A stretch of DNA of 64,000 nt, taken from contig NZ_CP088245.1 in assembly GCF_021117275.1 (NCBI RefSeq), positions 4,838,001 to 4,902,000 on the forward strand, written 5' to 3'. The position numbers and the translations under genes are program-made. Numbering within the stretch: the stretch's first letter is position 1; the number at the start of each line of letters is the position of its first letter. Positions 37,980-47,206 of this stretch are shown in pieces. The notes beneath the pieces are model-generated. The model saw only the letters and a program-made list of their open reading frames with translations. It was not told the origin of the DNA and did not search any database. Source of the stretch: Metabacillus sp. B2-18. GTDB taxonomy: Bacteria > Bacillota > Bacilli > Bacillales > Bacillaceae.

Positions 37980-39269
37980 TTACGAATTTTGAAGTTGTTC
38001 AATTTCTTTTTCTGTTAATTTTTCACGCCAAATTGTTGCTCCAAGGCCTGTTAGTTTTTCTTCTAACTGACTGTACCCTCGATCAATATGCTCTAAACCT
38101 GTTATCTCCGTTATTCCATCTGCCATTAAGCCTGCGCAGACTAAGGCAGCCCCTGCGCGCAGGTCACTTGCTTTTACTTTTGCTCCTTGAAGCTTAGTAG
38201 GGCCCGAGACGATTGCTGATCTGCCTTCAACTTTAATAGTTGCACCCATTCTTCTAAGTTCATCAATATGTTTAAAGCGTGCAGAATAAATGGTGTCTGT
38301 TACCATACTTGTTCCAGTTGCTTTTGTAAGGAAAGAAGTAAATGGCTGTTGCAAGTCTGTTGGAAAGCCAGGATATACGAGCGTTTTAATATCAACAGCT
38401 TTTAGTTCCTTTTGACCACCAACGATTAATATCTGGTCATTACTTGTTTCAATATGCATGCCCATTTCTCTTAGCTTCGCGATTAGGGATTCAAGGTGTA
38501 AAGGAATGACATTGTCAATCATGACCTCTTTACCCATTGCAGCACCAATAATCATATATGTTCCTGCTTCAATGCGGTCAGGAATAATGGAATGACGGCA
38601 GCCATGCAGCTTTTCAACACCATCGATGCGGATCACATCTGTACCAGCACCTTTAATTTTCGCACCCATACTTGTTAATAATGTCGCAACATCAATGATT
38701 TCCGGTTCTTTTGCTGCATTTTCAATAATTGTTCTGCCTTTAGCTAATACAGCTGCTAGCATAATGTTAATGGTTGCACCAACACTAACAACGTCTAGAT
38801 AAATACGAGCTCCTTTTAGCTCATCAGCACGAAGATAGATCGCACCTTGTTCATTTGTGATTTGAGCACCTAATGCCTCAAACCCCTTAATGTGCTGGTC
38901 AATCGGGCGGGGACCTAAGTGACAGCCACCAGGAAGGCCGATTACTGCCTTTTTGAAGCGACCAAGCATAGCTCCCATTAAATAGTAAGAAGCTCTAAGC
39001 TTTTTCACTTTTCCGTTTGGTAAAGGCATCGAAATCATCGCAGAAGGATCAACGACCATCTCGTTGTTTTTCAACTCTACTTTACCACCGATTTCCTCTA
39101 ATAAACCACCTAATATATTCACATCTGAAATGTTTGGTAAACCCTCAATTGTAACAGGAGATTCAGCGAGTATCGTCGCTGGGATCAGTGCAACCGCACT
39201 GTTTTTTGCTCCACTAATTGATACTGTACCTTTTAGTAAATCTCCACCGGCAACTTTTAATTTTTCCAT
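37980..39269 (-). CDS. murAB: UDP-N-acetylglucosamine 1-carboxyvinyltransferase, MurAB/MurZ type
   Basis: First committed step of peptidoglycan synthesis: transfers enolpyruvate from PEP to UDP-GlcNAc. 429 residues, start [10 protein letters not shown] at 39269 with AAGGGAGACTAAC upstream; the frame is open for 120 bases more but without a site. The catalytic Cys (target of fosfomycin) lies in [15 protein letters not shown], and [14 protein letters not shown] and [16 protein letters not shown] segments bind substrate. The gene place between rho and fbaA identifies the second paralogue (MurAB), not MurAA. Confidence 0.93.
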   Translation of the reverse strand: MEKLKVAGGDLLKGTVSISGAKNSAVALIPATILAESPVTIEGLPNISDVNILGGLLEEIGGKVELKNNEMVVDPSAMISMPLPNGKVKKLRASYYLMGAMLGRFKKAVIGLPGGCHLGPRPIDQHIKGFEALGAQITNEQGAIYLRADELKGARIYLDVVSVGATINIMLAAVLAKGRTIIENAAKEPEIIDVATLLTSMGAKIKGAGTDVIRIDGVEKLHGCRHSIIPDRIEAGTYMIIGAAMGKEVMIDNVIPLHLESLIAKLREMGMHIETSNDQILIVGGQKELKAVDIKTLVYPGFPTDLQQPFTSFLTKATGTSMVTDTIYSARFKHIDELRRMGATIKVEGRSAIVSGPTKLQGAKVKASDLRAGAALVCAGLMADGITEITGLEHIDRGYSQLEEKLTGLGATIWREKLTEKEIEQLQNS

Positions 39270-39848
39270 GTTAGTCTCCCTTCTATGAAGTTGACTTTCC
39301 GGAAAGAACATTAAGGGTGAGCTAAGCTCTGTTTTAAGCATAGCTATGTATAAAATCACACGACCATCATGTTTTCCGAATAAAAACATCTAGTCAACAT
39401 AATTAAAAAATTAGCAACCATGTTATACGACTATTACTTTTTAAAAGTGTTTATCTATTTTATTGCCTTATATGCCTTAGTCAATACATAACAATCTTAC
39501 TTATGTAAAACTTATTCATTAAGAAGATATAATCTTTTTTTAACCCTCTTATTATTAAACCATCTATTGTGTTGGACAACAATGATTTACTGTAAAAGAA
39601 TCCGTTTTTCCATCCAGTTTTTGAGAGCTTCGTGAATAAATGCTGTACTTAAGATAGGAAACTTGATGCACTGAAAGGTTTTTGTAGGTTATGATTTGCG
39701 GAAAAAGAATTAAAATCTCAGATGACAAATGAAAACGGACTAGCATAGGCAAGTCCGTTTTCTATTATTCTATCAATTATGGTCAGCTAGGTAAAGGTTT
39801 AGAAGGATTTTACCACTAATTTGTTAGCGCTTTCTTAATTTTCGGAAT
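39270..39848. other. long intergenic stretch with an orphan hairpin
   Basis: Nearly 600 bases without a credible gene where B. subtilis has the transaldolase-like ywjH. It is very AT-rich (39390-39560). A perfect 10-bp stem AAAACGGACT/AGTCCGTTTT (39732-39761) ends in a T-rich stretch and looks like a plus-strand terminator with no gene before it, so an unannotated small RNA or decayed gene is possible. Confidence 0.5.
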
Positions 39849-39875
39849 ATAACCGCCTTTTTGCAAGGCGGTTTA
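39849..39875 (-). terminator. probable terminator of fbaA
   Basis: AACCGCC pairs with GGCGGTT around TTGCAAAAA on the minus strand, 15 bases after the fbaA stop. The following sequence (ATATTCC) has only a weak T run, so termination is uncertain. Confidence 0.55.
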
Positions 39876-39889
39876 TCCCTAAAATATTA

Positions 39890-40747
39890 TTACGCTTTAT
39901 TAGATGAACCAAATTCACGCATTTTGCCGATAACTGTTTCTTTAATCGCGTCACGAGCTGGTCCTAAATATTTACGTGGATCATATTCATCTGGCTTCGC
40001 AGCTAACACTTCACGAACTGTTTTTGCAGAAGCAATTTGGTTTTCAGTGTTAACGTTGATTTTAGCTGTTCCGAAAGAAATAGCTTTTTGGATATCCTTA
40101 GTTGGGATTCCAGTACCACCATGAAGTACTAATGGCATGTTTGTTAAGCCAGCGATTTCTTCCATTTCTTTGTAACCTAAGTTAGGCTCACCTTTGTATG
40201 GTCCGTGTACAGAACCAAGAGCTGGTGCTAGGCAATCAATACCAGTGCGTTTAACAAGTTCTTCACACTCTTTTGGATCTGCATAGATTACGCCTTCTGC
40301 TACAACGTCATCTTCTTGTCCACCAACAGTTCCAAGCTCAGCTTCAACTGATACACCTTTTGAATGAGCATATTCTACAACTTTAGAAGTTGTTGCAATG
40401 TTCTCTTCAAATGGATCATGTGAAGCATCAATCATAACAGATGTGAAACCAGCATCGATTGCTTCTTTACATTTGTCATAGCTTGAACCGTGATCAAGGT
40501 GAATCGCTACCGGTACAGTGATGTTGTAGTCTTCGATAAGACCTTCAACCATTTTTACAACAGTTTTGAATCCGCCGATATAACGAGCAGCACCTTCAGA
40601 TACACCAAGAATAACTGGTGAGCTTTCTTCTTGAGCTGCTTGCAGGATCGCTTGAGTGAACTCAAGGTTGTTGATGTTGAATTGACCTACTGCATACGCT
40701 TCGTCTTTTGCTTTGTTAAGCATTTCTGTCATTGAAACTAAAGGCAT
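39890..40747 (-). CDS. fbaA: class II fructose-1,6-bisphosphate aldolase
   Basis: Zinc-dependent aldolase cleaving fructose-1,6-bisphosphate to DHAP and glyceraldehyde-3-P, central to glycolysis and gluconeogenesis. 285 residues. Zinc ligands appear as [14 protein letters not shown] (Asp/His), [10 protein letters not shown] (Glu), GPYKGEPNL (His of SVHGPY) and [25 protein letters not shown] precedes the ATG. Placed upstream of murAB and downstream of spo0F as in B. subtilis, but ywjH is missing. Confidence 0.97.
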   Translation of the reverse strand: MPLVSMTEMLNKAKDEAYAVGQFNINNLEFTQAILQAAQEESSPVILGVSEGAARYIGGFKTVVKMVEGLIEDYNITVPVAIHLDHGSSYDKCKEAIDAGFTSVMIDASHDPFEENIATTSKVVEYAHSKGVSVEAELGTVGGQEDDVVAEGVIYADPKECEELVKRTGIDCLAPALGSVHGPYKGEPNLGYKEMEEIAGLTNMPLVLHGGTGIPTKDIQKAISFGTAKINVNTENQIASAKTVREVLAAKPDEYDPRKYLGPARDAIKETVIGKMREFGSSNKA

Positions 40748-40955
40748 GTGAAAAATCCTCCTATATAGACCTTATTTTTCTTATACAGAAAAGTATATCA
40801 TACCTAGCATGACCAAATAATTTTCCTTATATGTAACTTCGCATGATCACTTTTCACATCTTCTAGCATACCAATATATGAAGATTTCGGCAACAATTCG
40901 ACATATATTAGGGTAATATAATATTACAGGATGCTTGCAAAGTTAGGTTTCGTAA

Positions 40956-41330
40956 TTAATTCGCTTTAAGTGGTAAATACTTTTTTACTGCTTCACGAAT
41001 TTCATCGATGTCAAAAGGTTTTGCAAAGTGTGTTAGTGCGCCTAAGTCTTTTGCTTCTTGAATCATATCAAGTTCGCCGTAAGCAGTCATGATGATGACA
41101 CGGATATCTTGATCGATTACTTTCATTCTTTTTAGAATTTCAATTCCATCCATTCCTGGGATTTTCATATCAAGTAACACAAGGTCTGGAGAGTGGTTTT
41201 CTACGATTTCAAGTGCTTGGAAACCGTTTGCTGCTTGAAATGTTTGATATCCTTCTTTTTGAAATACTTCATTTAATAAAATACGAATTCCGTATTGATC
41301 ATCAACAATTAAGATCTTTTCTTTTAACAT
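40956..41330 (-). CDS. spo0F: sporulation response regulator Spo0F
   Basis: Single-domain receiver (124 residues) that takes phosphate from sporulation kinases and passes it to Spo0B. The acidic pocket is Asp10/Asp11 in [10 protein letters not shown], the phosphoacceptor is Asp54 in [10 protein letters not shown], Thr82-type residue in [10 protein letters not shown] and the Lys in THFAKPFD. No output domain follows. GAGGTGTAGACA precedes the ATG. A sigma-H promoter and an upstream Spo0A-box-like site are visible, as known for B. subtilis spo0F. Confidence 0.97.
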   Translation of the reverse strand: MLKEKILIVDDQYGIRILLNEVFQKEGYQTFQAANGFQALEIVENHSPDLVLLDMKIPGMDGIEILKRMKVIDQDIRVIIMTAYGELDMIQEAKDLGALTHFAKPFDIDEIREAVKKYLPLKAN

Positions 41331-41450
41331 TGTCTACACCTCTTGAGTTATTTTTGTTGTTTGTGACATGTTTCGAACTTTATTTTAAAATTAGCATTTA
41401 TTTTCACGCTAAAATTAAGCGCTTTAAGCATAAATAAACGATCACCTAAT

Positions 41451-41479
41451 GGATTCGTTTCCCCCTTGATATTTCCTGC
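41451..41479 (-). promoter_or_regulatory. sigma-H promoter of spo0F
   Basis: On the minus strand GCAGGAAAT (41479-41471) and AACGAATCC (41459-41451) are separated by 11 bases. This fits the sigma-H consensus RnAGGAwWW-N11/12-RnnGAATww except for the last two bases. A TGTCGAG site (41504-41498, one mismatch to the Spo0A box) lies about 20 bases upstream. spo0F is sigma-H dependent in B. subtilis. Confidence 0.75.
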
Positions 41480-41563
41480 ATTTTTTCATCTTCTTTTCTC
41501 GACAAATTCTGCTTGGGTTAAGTTTATCATAATAAGGTTTGTTATGGTAAACTTGTTGGAGCG

Positions 41564-41633
41564 GTGCCTGTCACTTCCCGAATTTTGTCACAGAAACTTC
41601 GGGTGGTGACAGGCACGCCCCGAAGTTTGTCAC
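41564..41633. repeat. inverted pair of dispersed repeats upstream of ywjG
   Basis: A plus-strand copy (41564-41592, GTGCCTGTCAC...TTTTGTCACA) is followed by a minus-strand copy (41588-41616, ending GTGACAGGCAC), then a third partial (CCCCGAAGTTTGTCAC). The GTGCCTGTCAC/GTGACAGGCAC arms can fold into a hairpin just before the ywjG ribosome site. Here the Spo0A-box-like end is changed to TTTGTCAC. Confidence 0.85.
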
Positions 41634-41650
41634 ATTAGGAGGTTATATTT

Positions 41651-42196
41651 TTGATGAAAATTTTCTCCACACAGTTAACGGGTCATTTTAACCGAATTGT
41701 TGAGCAAGAGGAGCTGAGTATTGAGGATAGTGCGCGCTTGCTTGCCCAGGCATTAGTTGGTGAAGGAAAGATTTATATATATGGTTTTCAAGAGTTACAT
41801 GGAATTGTTTTAGAGGCGGTTAACAGTAGTGAGCCTCTTATCCGTTCAGAAGCGTTGTTCAATCAAAACGGTGAAATGAAGGAACTAACAGCTGCCGACC
41901 GTGTCCTTCTCTTTACATATCGATCCACTGATGCTGAAGCGATCAAACTTGCTCAAGAATTATCTTCTAAAGGAATTCAAACAGTTGGTGTTTCTGCTGT
42001 GATTAAAGGTGAAGATACAGGCCTCAACACTATCACCGACCTACATATTGATTCAAAATTAAGGCAGCCGCTTATTCCCGGTGAAGATGGTGAGAGATAC
42101 GGTTTTCCTGCATTAATGACATCGTTATATGTTTACTACAACTTAACTTTTATCCTAAAAGAAATTTTAGATGAGTTTGAGGAAGATGAGCTTTAA
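41651..42196 (+). CDS. ywjG: YwjG, DUF2529 family protein
   Basis: A 181-residue soluble protein of the conserved DUF2529 family; function unknown. The fold appears SIS-like: alternating strands with IYIYGFQELHGIVLEAV, DRVLLFTYRSTDAEAI and VGVSAVIKGED. TTG at 41651 is the start with best spacing to AGGAGG (8 bases); ATG three bases later is equally possible. In B. subtilis it lies between spo0F and pyrG. Here the pxp and cellulose clusters (about 18 kb) are inserted between ywjG and pyrG. Confidence 0.88.
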   Translation: MMKIFSTQLTGHFNRIVEQEELSIEDSARLLAQALVGEGKIYIYGFQELHGIVLEAVNSSEPLIRSEALFNQNGEMKELTAADRVLLFTYRSTDAEAIKLAQELSSKGIQTVGVSAVIKGEDTGLNTITDLHIDSKLRQPLIPGEDGERYGFPALMTSLYVYYNLTFILKEILDEFEEDEL

Positions 42197-42205
42197 TTCT
42201 CAACG

Positions 42206-42243
42206 AAAAAAGAATGAACTCCCCAAGTGAGTTCATTCTTTTT
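42206..42243. terminator. bidirectional terminator between ywjG and the IclR gene
   Basis: AAAAAAGAATGAACTC pairs with GAGTTCATTCTTTTTT, a perfect 16-bp stem with a 7-base loop, flanked by A and T runs for both converging genes. Confidence 0.9.
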
Positions 42244-42997
42244 TATTATCGTACCCTAATTTAACTGAAATATTTTCAGCGACTTCTTTCACTTTATCAA
42301 TAATAACCGGAATTGTTTCTGCTTGGAAACGAACATTTGGACCTGCCACACTTATACCTGCAACAACTTCTTTTTTATGATTAAAAATTGGCGCAGCGAT
42401 TGATGTCGTATAGTCTTCTAGCTCTGAGTTACTAATTGTATATCTATTCCTCTGTGTTTCCTTTAATACTTTACGGAGCTTTTCTTGGTCAGTAATCGTT
42501 CCTGATCCAATTGCTCTTAGTTCGACATCATGTAAATATTGCTCTAGTTCTTCTTCAGGTAAAAAAGCAAGAAGAACTCTTGAACATGCCCCAGCATAAA
42601 GAGGAGATTTCCTGCCGATTGCTGTATACAGCCTAACTGGCTGAGTTGTATCAACCTTTTCAATATACATCGCTTCATTTTGGTCTCGAATTGTCAGGTT
42701 TACAGCTTCTCCCATTTCATCTCGAAGTAATTTCATATAAGGTAAGGCAATTTGACGGATATCCAGCCTGTCCGCTACCAATTGACCGTATTGTAAAAAT
42801 AATAAACCAAGAGAGTATTTCCCCTCTTCATCTTTATCAAGAAACCCCATATCCTCAAGTGATCCGAGCATACGATGAACAGATGTTTTTGGCATGCCGG
42901 AAACTTTGATCATTTCATTAAAAGATAGTTTAGGGTGCGTTAAAAAAAGGTTAAGGAGGTCCATCGATTTAATCACGGTTTTATTCTTATTTTGCAA
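42233..42997 (-). CDS. IclR-family regulator of the 5-oxoproline locus (KipR-like)
   Basis: A 254-residue IclR-type regulator: N-terminal winged helix (IKVSGMPKTSVHRMLGSLEDMGFL, about 25-50; split here for length: the recognition helix is PKTSVHRML) and a C-terminal effector domain (about 80-250) with SPLYAGACSRVLLAFLPEEE and SVAGPNVRF. B. subtilis KipR in the same locus belongs to this family and represses the kip/pxp genes. It lies 111 bases after accC in the same direction and may be part of that operon or have its own promoter. A perfect palindrome upstream of pxpB is the candidate operator. Confidence 0.85.
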   Translation of the reverse strand: MQNKNKTVIKSMDLLNLFLTHPKLSFNEMIKVSGMPKTSVHRMLGSLEDMGFLDKDEEGKYSLGLLFLQYGQLVADRLDIRQIALPYMKLLRDEMGEAVNLTIRDQNEAMYIEKVDTTQPVRLYTAIGRKSPLYAGACSRVLLAFLPEEELEQYLHDVELRAIGSGTITDQEKLRKVLKETQRNRYTISNSELEDYTTSIAAPIFNHKKEVVAGISVAGPNVRFQAETIPVIIDKVKEVAENISVKLGYDNKKE

Positions 42998-43108
42998 AAA
43001 TTCTCCCCCTTAGTCGATACATCTATCGAAAAAATTGTCTATCATTCATTATATATTTTTTCTTATCTTTTACAAGATTTGTATTAGACTAGGGTATATG
43101 CAGAGAAT

Positions 43109-44461
43109 TTATTCTTTTATTGAAATATGATAGGTTTCTAGAAACTTCGTATTGAACTCTCCCGTAACAAATGCATCATGCTCTAGTAGTTCGAGATGAA
43201 ACGGAATCGTTGTTTTAATACCTGTTATGAAGAACTCATCAAGAGCCCTTTTCATTCTGTTAATCGCATCTTCGCGATCTTTTCCCCAAACGATTAGTTT
43301 GGCAACCATTGAATCATAAAAAGGAGAAACAGTGTACCCCGGATAAACAGCACTATCTACCCTAACACCAAAGCCACCTGGTGGAAGATATCCTTCTACA
43401 AGACCAGGAGATGGCATAAAGTTTTTCGCAGGGTTTTCAGCATTGATACGACATTCAATTGCCCAGCCGTTAATTTTGATTTCCTCTTGTTTAAAAGATA
43501 ATTCGTACCCAGCAGCTACTGCTATTTGCTCTTTAATAAGGTCAATGCCAGTAACAAGCTCTGTTACGGGATGCTCAACTTGGATACGCGTGTTCATTTC
43601 CATAAAATAAAAATGACCATGTTTATCTAGTAAAAACTCTACCGTTCCCGCACCATGGTATTTTACAGATTGAGCTGCTTTTACAGCCGCATCCCCCATT
43701 TTGTTACGCAGTACTTCATCTAGGGCTGGTGACGGAGCCTCTTCAATTAGTTTCTGATGTCGGCGTTGAATGGAGCAATCTCTTTCACCAAGATGAACAA
43801 CATTACCGAATCGATCGGCGATGATTTGAATCTCAATATGACGTGGCTCTTCTAAATATTTTTCTAAATAAACTCCCGGATTTCCGAAGGCTGTTTCTGC
43901 TTCTTGCTGTGCTTGACGAATTGCTTTTTTCAATTCTTCTGCACCGTACGCGACTCTCATACCTTTACCGCCACCGCCTGCTGTTGCTTTTACGATCACT
44001 GGATAACCAATTTCAGTCGCAACTTGCAATGCCTGTTCCTCATCTTTGATCAACCCATCTGTTCCCGGTACAGTCGGCACTCCTGCTTTACTCATTGTTT
44101 CACGGGCTACGTCTTTAGTTCCCATTTTCTGAATTGCATCTGAGTCTGGGCCAATAAATGTGATATGACATTTTTCACACGCCTCAGCAAAATCAGCATT
44201 TTCGGCAAGAAAGCCATAGCCAGGATGTATTGCGTCCGCTCCTGTCATTGTTGCAGCACTTAAAATATTCGGGATATGTAAATAACTTTCCTTTGAAGCT
44301 GTTTTCCCAATACAATAAGCTTCGTCAGCTAATTTTACGTGAAGCGCTTCTCGGTCAGCCTCAGAGAAAACAGCAATTGTTTTAATCCCTAATTCTTTAC
44401 ACGCTCTAATAACTCGAACAGCAATTTCTCCTCGATTAGCAATTAACACTTTCTTAAACAT
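43109..44461 (-). CDS. accC: acetyl-CoA carboxylase-type biotin carboxylase subunit
   Basis: A 450-residue ATP-grasp biotin carboxylase that loads CO2 onto biotin of the partner BCCP. Biotin carboxylase N-terminal block [20 protein letters not shown], the ATP loop [14 protein letters not shown], the catalytic [16 protein letters not shown] and the C-terminal block are present. This is a locus-specific second copy; the housekeeping accBC pair would lie elsewhere. Together with accB it probably supplies a carboxylation step linked to the KipA/PxpC-type biotin-dependent carboxyltransferase-like protein. Gap to accB is 24 bases. Confidence 0.93.
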   Translation of the reverse strand: MFKKVLIANRGEIAVRVIRACKELGIKTIAVFSEADREALHVKLADEAYCIGKTASKESYLHIPNILSAATMTGADAIHPGYGFLAENADFAEACEKCHITFIGPDSDAIQKMGTKDVARETMSKAGVPTVPGTDGLIKDEEQALQVATEIGYPVIVKATAGGGGKGMRVAYGAEELKKAIRQAQQEAETAFGNPGVYLEKYLEEPRHIEIQIIADRFGNVVHLGERDCSIQRRHQKLIEEAPSPALDEVLRNKMGDAAVKAAQSVKYHGAGTVEFLLDKHGHFYFMEMNTRIQVEHPVTELVTGIDLIKEQIAVAAGYELSFKQEEIKINGWAIECRINAENPAKNFMPSPGLVEGYLPPGGFGVRVDSAVYPGYTVSPFYDSMVAKLIVWGKDREDAINRMKRALDEFFITGIKTTIPFHLELLEHDAFVTGEFNTKFLETYHISIKE

Positions 44462-44485
44462 ACGATGCTTCCTCCTTACGAAAAG

Positions 44486-44956
44486 TTAAGATTCTCTAAT
44501 TGCAAACAAAGGCTGTCCAAATTCAATAAGTTGACCTTCATCTACTAAAATCTCAACAATTTCCCCATTTACTTCAGCTTCAATTTCATTGAAAAGTTTC
44601 ATGGCTTCTAGTATACAAACAACAGTGTTCTTTTGAACTTTTGAGCCAACTTGAACAAATGGATCTGCATCTGGATTTGAACGGGAATAGAATGTACCAA
44701 CCATTGGAGACAACACTTTATGCAGATCTTCTTTCACCTCTTCTACCTTTTCTTTTTTCTCCACGACAGGAGGCTCTTTTACAACTGGTGCTGCTTGTGG
44801 TTGCGGGCTAGAAATCTTTTCAACAACGAGTGAACCTTCTACTTCAGAAATTTTTTCAATCACAACCTTTGTACCCTCGTGCTCTAACCTAAACTTTTGA
44901 ATGGATGAAGAATCAATTGCTTTAATCATTTCTTTAATGTCATTTATATTTAGCAT
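44486..44956 (-). CDS. accB: biotin carboxyl carrier protein
   Basis: A 156-residue BCCP. The N-terminal part (IKEMIKAIDSSSIQKFRLEH) resembles AccB, a Pro/Val/Glu-rich hinge spans about 55-80, and the biotinyl domain (about 83-156) has the biotinylation site EAMKLFNEIEAE with Lys at about residue 119. It starts 15 bases after pxpC ends. It is a second BCCP dedicated to this locus. Confidence 0.93.
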   Translation of the reverse strand: MLNINDIKEMIKAIDSSSIQKFRLEHEGTKVVIEKISEVEGSLVVEKISSPQPQAAPVVKEPPVVEKKEKVEEVKEDLHKVLSPMVGTFYSRSNPDADPFVQVGSKVQKNTVVCILEAMKLFNEIEAEVNGEIVEILVDEGQLIEFGQPLFAIRES

Positions 44957-44971
44957 GAATTGTCACTCCTT

Positions 44972-45964
44972 CTATTGTTTTAATTTATAGGTAATACTCA
45001 CCGCTAATTGCTTTAAGCTTTTTTCTCTTTCTAGATACAATCTTTCAGCTTCTTCTAATGTTATTTCAGTAAAAGAAATGGATTGACCTGGCATAACCTG
45101 CGCAACAACTGGTAAGTCAACAGTTGCAACTTGGCCAATTTTCGGATATCCCCCTGTTGTTTGGCGGTCTGCAAGCAGGATAATTGGATTTCCATCAGGA
45201 GGGATTTGAATCGTTCCGTGAGCAACAGCTTCTGAAAGCATTTCCATTTTTTTCTCTAATTCAATAGCAGGTCCTGATAATCGGTACCCCATTCGATCCG
45301 ATTGTGGCGACACTCTAAAAGATTGGGTGAAAAACTGCTGCTTGCTTTGTTGTGTAAAGTGTTCAAACTGTGCTCCTGGTAAAACGCGAATATTCGGATT
45401 TTTCGCAAAAGGTAAAAACTCATTCCAACGAACAGACCAGTTAGCTGTTAAGAAAGAACTAGTAGATTGCATGTTTTTTAGTTTAACTCCTTCTGATATC
45501 GAGTTTGTTTCTAACATATCTCCCTCTTGAATCGCTCTACCTTGATATCCACCTATTTCTGCTCTTAAGTATGTGCTTTTGCTCTTCATCATTCTCTTAA
45601 CAGCAAAGCCACCAGCTACTGCCAGATAAGCCCTGCAGCCAGATTTTTGTGCTCCGAATTGAAGTTTACTTCCTTTTTTCACGAAAACTGGACGCCATAA
45701 TGGGACAGAAACTCCTTCAATGGTTGGAGATAAATCACCTCCTGTAATCGCGATGAGCATATCTTTTTCAAATAACAACGTTGGCCCCATTAGAGTAATT
45801 TCTAACGCAGCTTCTCCTTCTGAATTGCCAACTAATAAATTTGCAATTCTAAGAGAATATGTATCCATTGCACCACTAACAATGACTCCGTACTTTTGGT
45901 ATCCATATCTTCCTAAATCCTGAATCGTCGTAAGCAGCCCTGAACGTAAAGTGGTTATACTCAT
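44972..45964 (-). CDS. pxpC: 5-oxoprolinase subunit PxpC (KipA-like)
   Basis: A 330-residue protein of the biotin-dependent carboxyltransferase-like family (urea amidolyase-related), subunit of the ATP-dependent 5-oxoprolinase PxpABC that opens pyroglutamate to glutamate. Family blocks are LTTIQDLGRYGYQKYGVIVSGAMD (start; shown here as DLGRYGYQKYGV), GPTLLFEKD, SDRMGYRLSGP and ILLADRQTTGGYPKIG. Its start overlaps the pxpB stop by 4 bases. B. subtilis KipA is the homologue. Confidence 0.93.
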   Translation of the reverse strand: MSITTLRSGLLTTIQDLGRYGYQKYGVIVSGAMDTYSLRIANLLVGNSEGEAALEITLMGPTLLFEKDMLIAITGGDLSPTIEGVSVPLWRPVFVKKGSKLQFGAQKSGCRAYLAVAGGFAVKRMMKSKSTYLRAEIGGYQGRAIQEGDMLETNSISEGVKLKNMQSTSSFLTANWSVRWNEFLPFAKNPNIRVLPGAQFEHFTQQSKQQFFTQSFRVSPQSDRMGYRLSGPAIELEKKMEMLSEAVAHGTIQIPPDGNPIILLADRQTTGGYPKIGQVATVDLPVVAQVMPGQSISFTEITLEEAERLYLEREKSLKQLAVSITYKLKQ

Positions 45965-46722
45965 TTATTTCCCTCCTTCCATTCCAAAAAGTCTTTGTAG
46001 GAAATAGGATAGAACTTCACTACATTTCCAGCCTGAAGTAGACTTGGTGGCTCTTTTTCTGATAAGAAAAGACTAAGAGGAGTTTGACCAATCAGCTGCC
46101 AGCCGCCTGGAGTGGAAATTGGATAAACACCGGTTTGTTTCCCGGCAATTCCAACAGAACCGGCTGGGATGCTAGTTCGTGGTGTGGAACGTCTTGGTGT
46201 TGCAATTTTCTCTGACATTCCTCCTAAAAACGGAAAGCCAGGGGCAAATCCGAGCATATAAACGAGATATTCCCCACCTGAATGAAGGCTTATCACTTCA
46301 TCAGTTGTTAAGTTGTTTTGTTTAGCAACAAACTCCAGATCCGGACCGCATTCACCACCATAGCAAACGGGAATTTCAACAGTCCGGTGTGGTTCAGTTT
46401 CTTCATCTTTTAGGTTTGTTAATATATCCTCGATGATGGAAAGGACAATTTTGTAAGGAGAGACAATTTGTCCAACTTTATAAGCATGATTTTTATCTAC
46501 TAATAGTGGATCATAAAAAACGGTCACACCTGTATAAGAAGGAATGCATTCAATGAATCCCTTAAAGCTGTTTTGTGTTAAATAATTGGACAGCATTTGT
46601 ACCTTACGATGTGTGGAATATTCAATTTCAGAACCAAACCGAATCACAATCGCAGCATCTCCAGCAGGTTCGATCATGACGTTTGCTTGATTTATATGAT
46701 TAGTCTTTGTCAATCCTCTCAC
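45961..46722 (-). CDS. pxpB: 5-oxoprolinase subunit PxpB (KipI-like)
   Basis: A 253-residue cyclophilin-like AHS1-domain protein, partner of PxpC in 5-oxoproline cleavage; its B. subtilis homologue KipI also inhibits the kinase KinA. Family motifs are CYGGECGPDLEFVA, YMLGFAPGFPFLGGM and RTSIPAGSVGIAGKQTGVYP. The start is uncertain: GTG at 46722, TTG at 46713 or ATG at 46677, with two overlapping AGAGG ribosome sites. Coupled to pxpC. The KinA-inhibitor function matters because the window also encodes a PAS sensor kinase and spo0F. Confidence 0.9.
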   Translation of the reverse strand: MRGLTKTNHINQANVMIEPAGDAAIVIRFGSEIEYSTHRKVQMLSNYLTQNSFKGFIECIPSYTGVTVFYDPLLVDKNHAYKVGQIVSPYKIVLSIIEDILTNLKDEETEPHRTVEIPVCYGGECGPDLEFVAKQNNLTTDEVISLHSGGEYLVYMLGFAPGFPFLGGMSEKIATPRRSTPRTSIPAGSVGIAGKQTGVYPISTPGGWQLIGQTPLSLFLSEKEPPSLLQAGNVVKFYPISYKDFLEWKEGNK

Positions 46723-46777
46723 ATCCTCTTTGCATCTTTTAATAAGAAGATTTCCATTTTGGGATTTTCCTTAATGA

Positions 46778-46921
46778 CTATTGGAAATCATTATAGTAAA
46801 CAATTTGGGAAAGAAATTTACTTCCTTTTATTTTATCATAAGCTTCTTTTGCTTCTTTTTCGTTATTGAACTCAAACATTTTCGGATGATTTTGCTCTGA
46901 GTAGACAGTGATAACCCACAT
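46778..46921 (-). CDS. small hypothetical protein (47 aa) at head of pxpBC operon
   Basis: A 47-codon frame from ATG 46921 with AGGAGGCTCTCTA immediately before it, an ideal ribosome site. The protein starts MWVITVYSEQNHPKMFEF, has the charged helix NNEKEAKEAYDKIKG and ends KFLSQIVYYNDFQ; the pattern beta-alpha-beta looks like a folded domain, not random. I do not recognise a family or function. It is the first gene of the minus-strand operon, 55 bases upstream of pxpB, so it may be cotranscribed with it. Confidence 0.7.
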   Translation of the reverse strand: MWVITVYSEQNHPKMFEFNNEKEAKEAYDKIKGSKFLSQIVYYNDFQ

Positions 46922-46965
46922 TAGAGAGCCTCCTAAGCTATTTTTATTATAATCTATTTATTATA

Positions 46966-46980
46966 TTCCGTTAAACGGAA
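46966..46980. promoter_or_regulatory. candidate IclR-type operator in the pxp divergent region
   Basis: TTCCGTTAAACGGAA is a perfect 15-base palindrome, of the length typical for IclR operators, placed 45 bases before the small ORF and about 230 bases before pxpA. Binding by the IclR protein encoded downstream is inference. Confidence 0.5.
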
Positions 46981-47206
46981 CTGAATTTCCTTATATCGGA
47001 CTTAGAGGCTATTATAATTTTAGTTTTTATAAAATACAACAAAAAACTTGAACAAAATTATGTTTGTTAGAATAGATAACAAAATAGTTCAAAAATTTAA
47101 ACAGATACATTATAGTCAATCCATGTTACAATAATTGAAACTATAGTTCCTAAATTCGGGAATAAAACCAATTGTACACTCATTCTTTTTTAAGGGGGAA
47201 TCTTAC

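Noticed and set aside
39564..39752. 62-codon minus-strand frame before fbaA
   Set aside because: No ribosome site, overlaps the orphan hairpin and lacks protein-like features.
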